A DNA stretch of 64,000 nucleotides, taken from Alligator mississippiensis. Its lineage: Eukaryota > Chordata > Crocodylia > Alligatoridae. Under the pieces are notes generated by a model. The model worked only from the letters and a program-made list of their open reading frames with translations. It was not told the origin of the DNA and made no database searches. The stretch lies in the NCBI RefSeq assembly GCF_030867095.1, contig NC_081828.1, forward strand, positions 208,884,978 to 208,948,977. Direction: 5' to 3'. Within the stretch, counting starts at the first letter, position 1; the number at the start of each line of letters is the position of its first letter. Of this stretch, positions 58,745-64,000 are shown piece after piece. Position numbers and translations under genes: made by a program.

Positions 58745-59745
58745 TACAAAGGGCATGTCTACACATGCATTGACTGCACAGTAACTTACGGAGCAGTAAG
58801 AGGTTTTTATGCCAGTGTCTACACGTGAAGTCATTAATGTCTTAAGGCACTGTAATGCGGTTCACTGGAAGACCACATCAGCCAGCCCTGCTCAGCACCC
58901 TAGACATTTCCAGCCCCGGTTCTAACCTCCTTCCTATGTTCCTGCCTCCTGTCCAAGGAGAGCAGGCCAGAGCCCAGCGTGCAGGGCAGCATGCTGTTGC
59001 TGGGTGCCACGGTGAATGGTACTGCAGATACCGGAGATGCAGTTCTGGCAGCAGGGAAAGGCCCGTCCGCGACTCCCTGCAGGGGAAGCGGGCAGCACAA
59101 CACAGGCGGGGCTGGGGCTCCATTGTCTGTCTGCAGAGCCCAGCACTGCTTTCCCTGCCCCACAAAGTGACCCCAGCAGGGTTGGGGCTGCATCTGTTCT
59201 CAGTTCCTGGTGCCAGGTTCCCTACAACACCTACCTCCGTCCCAGGCACATGGCAGGCTTCCCTGCCACCAGGACACTGCCTGTAAGAGAAGCAGCATGC
59301 ACTGCTGGGGGCTTCATGTGGTTCAGCCCCTGCTCATGCTGCCCCCAGCTTCTCTCACTAGCAGTGTCCTGGTGCCAGGGAAGACTGGCGCATGCCTGGG
59401 ACAGAAGTAGGTGGAGCAGACACAGCCTCAACCCTGCCTGGGCTAAGCCAAGCAGGGTGGCTCACTCCATGGGGCAGGGAAAGCAGCACCAGGCACTGCA
59501 GACAGGCGATGCAGCCCCAGCCCTACCCACTCTGCACTGCTCCCTTCCCCTGTAGGGAGTCACAGGGGGGGCTTTCCCTATTTCTGGAACTGTAGCTCCA
59601 GAGTTTGCAGCAGCACATGCTGCGGCACCTGGAGACAGTGCACCACCCCATGGGCTTGGCTCAGCCCACATAGTGTTAAGGCAACTAATGCAACATTACG
59701 TCACCTTACACGCCCAGTGTTACTGCACAGTAACTAATTGGATGT
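58745..59745. mobile_element. MITE family B-like copy with long GC-rich core
   Basis: The left end AAAGGGCATGTCTACACATG with TGCACAGTAAC and the right end GTTACTGCACAGTAACTAAT carry family B words. The core (58850-59670) is GC-rich with internal inverted and direct copies (GGCAGGGAAAGCAG / CTGCTTTCCCTGCC). Confidence 0.5.
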
Positions 59746-60699
59746 AAATTTGATACCTGCATCAAGCTTGATGGGGGGGGGGGGGTCACTTACGCTCCAC
59801 TTCCTTACTGCGCTTTGATTTCTGGCCCACCCAAAGTTTAAAACCAACTGCCTGGCAGTGTCAGCACCATTTCTGGTCAGGCAGAACTGAAGGAGTCAAT
59901 TTACTTAACTAAAGTAAGGATCTACCTGATCAGGATCTACCTGATCTCTTCTAAATTCCTAATTTCCCATTACTCAAGTTACCCTTTGTTCTGCTCTCTA
60001 TCAGCTGCTCCTGCTAATGAAGCACCTATTTCACAGCCCCACAAGTTGTTTTGAACTCATTCCAAGAACATAAGAACATAATGTTGCCATGTACCAGGTC
60101 AGATCACAAGTCCATCTTGCCCAGTCTCCTGTGACCACCACGGGGTGCCACCACTTTCCACTGGCTACTGCGGGAGCTGCTGAGCCAGGGAGTAACAGGA
60201 GCCCTGCTGAGTTGCTATATGCTCCTGCTCTCCCCACCACCACTACCTCACCTGGACCTATAGCCACCCTCTACTCTCAGGGGAAGGGAGGCCTCTTGCT
60301 TCACCTATGACCAGCCACTACCTGCTGCCATGGCCACCTGCAATGAAAGGGCACCCCACAATGCCAGTGGCACCCCTCCACCACCAATCACCAGCTGCTT
60401 GCCTGCTAAGTTCCAGCAGCAACCCCTGGGCCTTTCCTCCTGTGGTGGGTCGTGTGCTCCACTCCCCCTCTCCTGGTGTTTTGGGTATGGCTGAGTAAGC
60501 CAGCAGCATTCTCCCCATCCCCCCCCATATGTACAGGCACCCACTCAGCCTTCCCCCAGCTCTGCAAGCCTCACTGCTCAGCCCAGCAGCTGGAGCTATG
60601 CCCAGGCAGCTGCAGAGAAACTTCCAGCCTTGGAGCCTGGGCCCTGCACTGTCTCCACCCACACCACCTCAGGCAATCAGGGCTCCCTCCCCACCATCC
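59746..60699. other. Intron sequence, partly repeat-derived
   Basis: A poly-G run lies at 59774-59786 and a tandem pair AGGATCTACCTGATC at 59925-59955. A GTCCATCTTGCCCAGTCTCC-type dispersed repeat lies at 60063-60140. The rest is GC-rich and unassigned, perhaps the 5' region of the LINE that follows. Confidence 0.4.
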
Positions 60700-63600
60700 A
60701 CAGGCACCATGGGGCGTACTGTGACATGCCCAAGATAGAGCTGCTGCCCTTTGAAATGTGTGAGCATTCACTCAGGAAGTGGTGGCCCTGAAAATTGTGG
60801 TGCTCTCCAGACACTATGGCACCTATCTTCTACCTTGCCACAGAGGCCACTGCACGGGAGGCGGTGGAGAAAGGGCTTGCAGTGGGGGCCAAGCATGTCC
60901 CTCTTGAGCCCCTGGAAGATCTGGGGGGGGACCAAGGTCGTCCTCAGCCCTGTTCCTCCCTACCTCCCTACCTGGGCCCTCATGTCATTTATGCAAGGCC
61001 TGAGAAGAAACCTCTCTCTGGTCACCACCCTCCCACTGTGGTACTGGGACTCCTGCTCCACATCCAATCCCTCCACTGCCAGGTCATCATCCAGTTGGTG
61101 GCAGGGGTTGAGGCAGGGTGGGGGGACCCTTATAGTCCTCTCCCAGGGGTCTGCCAACTAAATCTTGTGAAAAGTGAGGGAGGAGAGGCGCTTCCAGTCC
61201 TGGGCACTGGGGCATCTCTACCAAGAGTGTTCCCTCAATCTGCAATTGGGGGTATGTTGGGTAGTCACCAGGTACAGGCGTGTATCCCTACATCCTGCTG
61301 ACATTAACTGGTCCCCTCAGGGTGGCTGCACACCTTATGGTCAATCTGGGTGAGGCCTGGTGCCCTTTCTTCCCGCCTGCCACGACTTTGATGATAAGGT
61401 GTTTATGAAAGGGAGGTGGTGACTACCCGTCCTACACCGGGATCGACCGCCAGGGCTGCCTCAGTGCCCGAAGCCTCAGGATAAAGCGACGAAAGGACCC
61501 ATGCAAAACCAATTTCTTTACTCTCTTCTTATTTTATTTTCTTTTTGTTTGGGGTTAACTGAAATCTTATTGCTTGGTCTTTGTCTGCCTTTGGGACGCT
61601 GTCAAAGTCCAGTCCCGAATGGCTGGGGCTTTGTTGCCCCTTGGAGTCTGCTGGCAGCTTGCTCTCTGCCTGGGATTCCTTCTGGATACTTTGTTACTTA
61701 TGACTGTGCCGGGCTTAATTGGCAGCGCCTGCCGCTTAACGAGCAGGGGAACTCCCTCTTCCCCGATCAGCTGGTATTGGAGGTGTGGTGGTCTCAGCTC
61801 ATCGTCTTTCTGCCCACTGCCAATCTGGTTGTAGGACCCTTTTTGGGGCACATGATCCCCCCTTGCACACCCATGTGGAGGAATGCTGGGTCCCAATCCA
61901 GGCTCTCGAGCAGGCACTGAGAACATCAATGGAAAGGAGAAAAAGAAAAAAAAAAACTGCAGCAGCCGGTTCAGGTGGATCCGCTGCCTCCACTGTTTCC
62001 AGGGTCTCGTCCCACTTTGCCTTCCACCACCTCTTCACCCCTGCAGTAAGGGTATTACTGCCTCCTTGGAGTCTGACCAGGGGCTTACCCAATGCTTGCT
62101 GCCTTCCACCTGCGTCTCCGGCTCCCGGACTTCTCCCTTCTCCTTTCCTGCTGTCCTTCTCCTCTCCATGGCTACATTTTCTGCCCCCGGATATTGCCCG
62201 CACTGCGGATTAGCCCCAATCCGCTTCACCTGGTGAGGAGGTAAAGCTGGGCAGGTGTGGATGGGAAGCTCCCATCGCAGCGTGGACGTCCTGGTATGGT
62301 GAGGTCCGTGCTCCTGGCCGGGGTTGTACTCCAGGTGAGTATCCTCCGGACTCTCACAGGGTACTACAGGCCCCTGCTGAGGAGAAGGGTGCCACCATCA
62401 CCAGCAGCCCTGGCACCCCAACACTGGAATCCAGCCCGCCCTGCACTACAGCCACTGGCGGGGTCCCAAAGCAGAAAGGTGCAAGCAGAGGAGGGTAGTG
62501 AGGGGGGCACTCCTGCCCACTGCATCACCGCTGCCACCCCCTCCTAGCCCCACAACCAACAGCCCGACCCTTCCCTGGCCCACCCTGAGACTGGGTGTGT
62601 ACTGGTACTGCACAGCTTGGACCCTCTAATATGGAGAAGGCACCCCTTCCATAACCTAAGAGCAGGGCTGATGACACAGTCATGCCCAGCACCTCCCAAA
62701 CAGGAATCTCACCCCTGAGAAAAATTAAAAAGAGATTTGTCACCACTATGGAGGAGGGTCCTGGATGGCACAACCATCCTGTGGTAGAGGAACCCATGGA
62801 GGAGACCCCCAACTAGAGCATCTTTGCCCTACCCCATATCACCACAGGCACTAGGCCTGGCTCCAACTGCCCCTGGGGTGGGTCCAACAGTGAAGCCCTC
62901 TCCCTTCAATCACCTTGGAGAGTTGGGAACCTTGGGGTCATGCCAGTGGGCCCTGATGGGGAAGAGCCCCTTCCCCAGGGCTTCTGGGATGACACTGTCA
63001 CCACCCAGATGCCTGAACCATCTCCTGCAACCCTGAATGATGCCACCCCTGCCGCAGACCCCAGTGCATCCTGTGACCCCAGTACACAGAGGGAAGAAGC
63101 AAACTTCCCCTCTGAATACTTTATCAACCCTGAGAAAGACCCTGCACAGGTCTCCACAGGTGCCAGGTACTCTACTTCTTCCAAGATGGGGGTACTCTAT
63201 GAGTTTCTTGCAGGAGACCCACACAACTCTGGCCACCAACGCCAACTGGCAGTTAGAGTAGGGAGACAGTGTCCATTTCAGCCACCTCATCCTGTGAAGT
63301 GGAGGATCCTTGTTCTCCCTGAGCCTGCAGCCAGCGGTCCTTCTTGCCATTAAGGTAGTGCCAGGGTCCCTGTTTCATCTCCAGGTTCGACTACAGTGGC
63401 TCATCCTCAACCTGGTAAATATCTTTGCCCCTGTGTATGACCCGGAGATGGCCCATTTCTATCGGAAGGTGGCCACCTACCTTAGGACCCTGAGTCCTCA
63501 TGAGTGCTTGGTCCTCTGCAGGGACTTTAACATCACCCATGAGGTGCAGAACCACACTGACAAGGAGTGGAGTTGGCTGCCACAGATGTCCTCAGGAGTG

Positions 63601-64000
63601 TCATCACAGACCACTCGTTGGTGCACATCTGGTGTGCCCACTACCCCAAAACCATCACCTTCACCTTTGTCAGGGTGGAGGAGCAGCAGGCACACCACTC
63701 CCAGTTGGACCAAATCTATGTGTGCATATAAACACCACCCAAAACTATGCCTCCAGCATTAGGCTGGCCCCCTTCAGCAATCACTCTCTAGTATATGCTT
63801 GGGTCATATTGCATCCCAACATCTGGGGCTGGCTTTCTGATGCTTCAACAATGGCAGAACATAAGTTTTGTGGCTTCCTTCCAGGAGTTCTGGCTGGCCT
63901 TAGCCTGGAGATGGTAGGATGTGGAGAAGGTGTGTATCAGGCAGTATTGTTGTCACTACACCCAGGGACACCCAACAGTGGGAGGCGACTAAAGAGCAGC
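60700..64000 (+). mobile_element. Tx1-like (L1 superfamily) LINE, ORF1 and ORF2 endonuclease, runs off the window
   Basis: ORF1-like text lies at 60800-61260 (ATAREAVEKGLAVGAKHVPL, EPLEDLGG, then PPYLPTWALMSFMQGL). ORF2-like endonuclease text is at 63205-63760: FLQETHTTLATNANWQLEWG, VVPGSLFHLQVRLQWLILNL, VNIFAPVYDPEMAHFYRKVA and HECLVLCRDFNITHE. These match the apurinic-endonuclease domain of Tx1-like elements as I remember them. Several stops and frame changes are present, so the LINE is dead. The stretch 61320-62900 between them is not recognised and may be spacer or a second insertion. Confidence 0.65.

Noticed and set aside
60751-61301. Possible host gene from long plus-strand frames
   Set aside because: The text fits ORF1 of a Tx1-like LINE better, with frame changes and no splice structure.

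Overview
The window looks like crocodilian nuclear DNA, with turtle or another sauropsid less likely. The evidence is a vertebrate ion-channel gene with small, well-spaced exons, introns loaded with CR1 LINE 3' ends of the sauropsid type (one closely resembles the CR1 subfamily I remember from alligators), many small hAT-like and other inverted-repeat DNA elements, and one endogenous retrovirus-like insertion. The species call is an inference from repeat style. No bacterial, CRISPR or tRNA/rRNA genes are seen.

The only host gene I can support lies on the minus strand: the 3' three quarters of SCN5A (NaV1.5, cardiac voltage-gated sodium channel alpha subunit). Twenty consecutive coding exons run from 58099 down to the stop codon at 9315. 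They join in frame to 1,692 codons plus stop, from the domain I re-entrant pore loop to the C-terminus. Exon sizes match the human gene as I remember it (142, 198, ..., 239, ..., 121, 155, 174, 123, ..., 54, 138, 105, 271, last). The N-terminus and DI S1-S5 lie beyond the upper end of the window. Selectivity residues D/E/K/A, the IFM inactivation gate, the IQ motif and the PY motif are present. One intron (12608-14379) is of AT-AC type. Paralog-specific oddities are Tyr rather than Cys at the tetrodotoxin site, a longer basic DII S3-S4 loop, an altered ankyrin-binding motif and loss of the usual C-terminal PDZ ligand.

Layout. 1-9314: downstream flank and 3' UTR with CR1/L3, a hAT MITE with a perfect 8-bp target duplication, and a 49-bp exact copy shared by two places 1.1 kb apart. 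9315-24823: last nine exons (DIII, DIV, C-terminus). 24824-33672: repeat-rich introns and the DII-DIII linker exons. 33673-41538: DII exons, with a near-perfect 46-bp palindrome and a 1.07-kb hAT element. 41539-49536: one intron carrying a retrovirus-like element (42513-46979) with a CR1 inside it. 49537-58099: DI-DII linker and DI pore/S6 exons, with an RTE-like LINE and tandem MITE copies between them. 58100-64000: intron with a MITE and a Tx1-like LINE running off the end.

I see no new gene system. The most interesting signals are in the channel itself and in the structure of the intronic elements.
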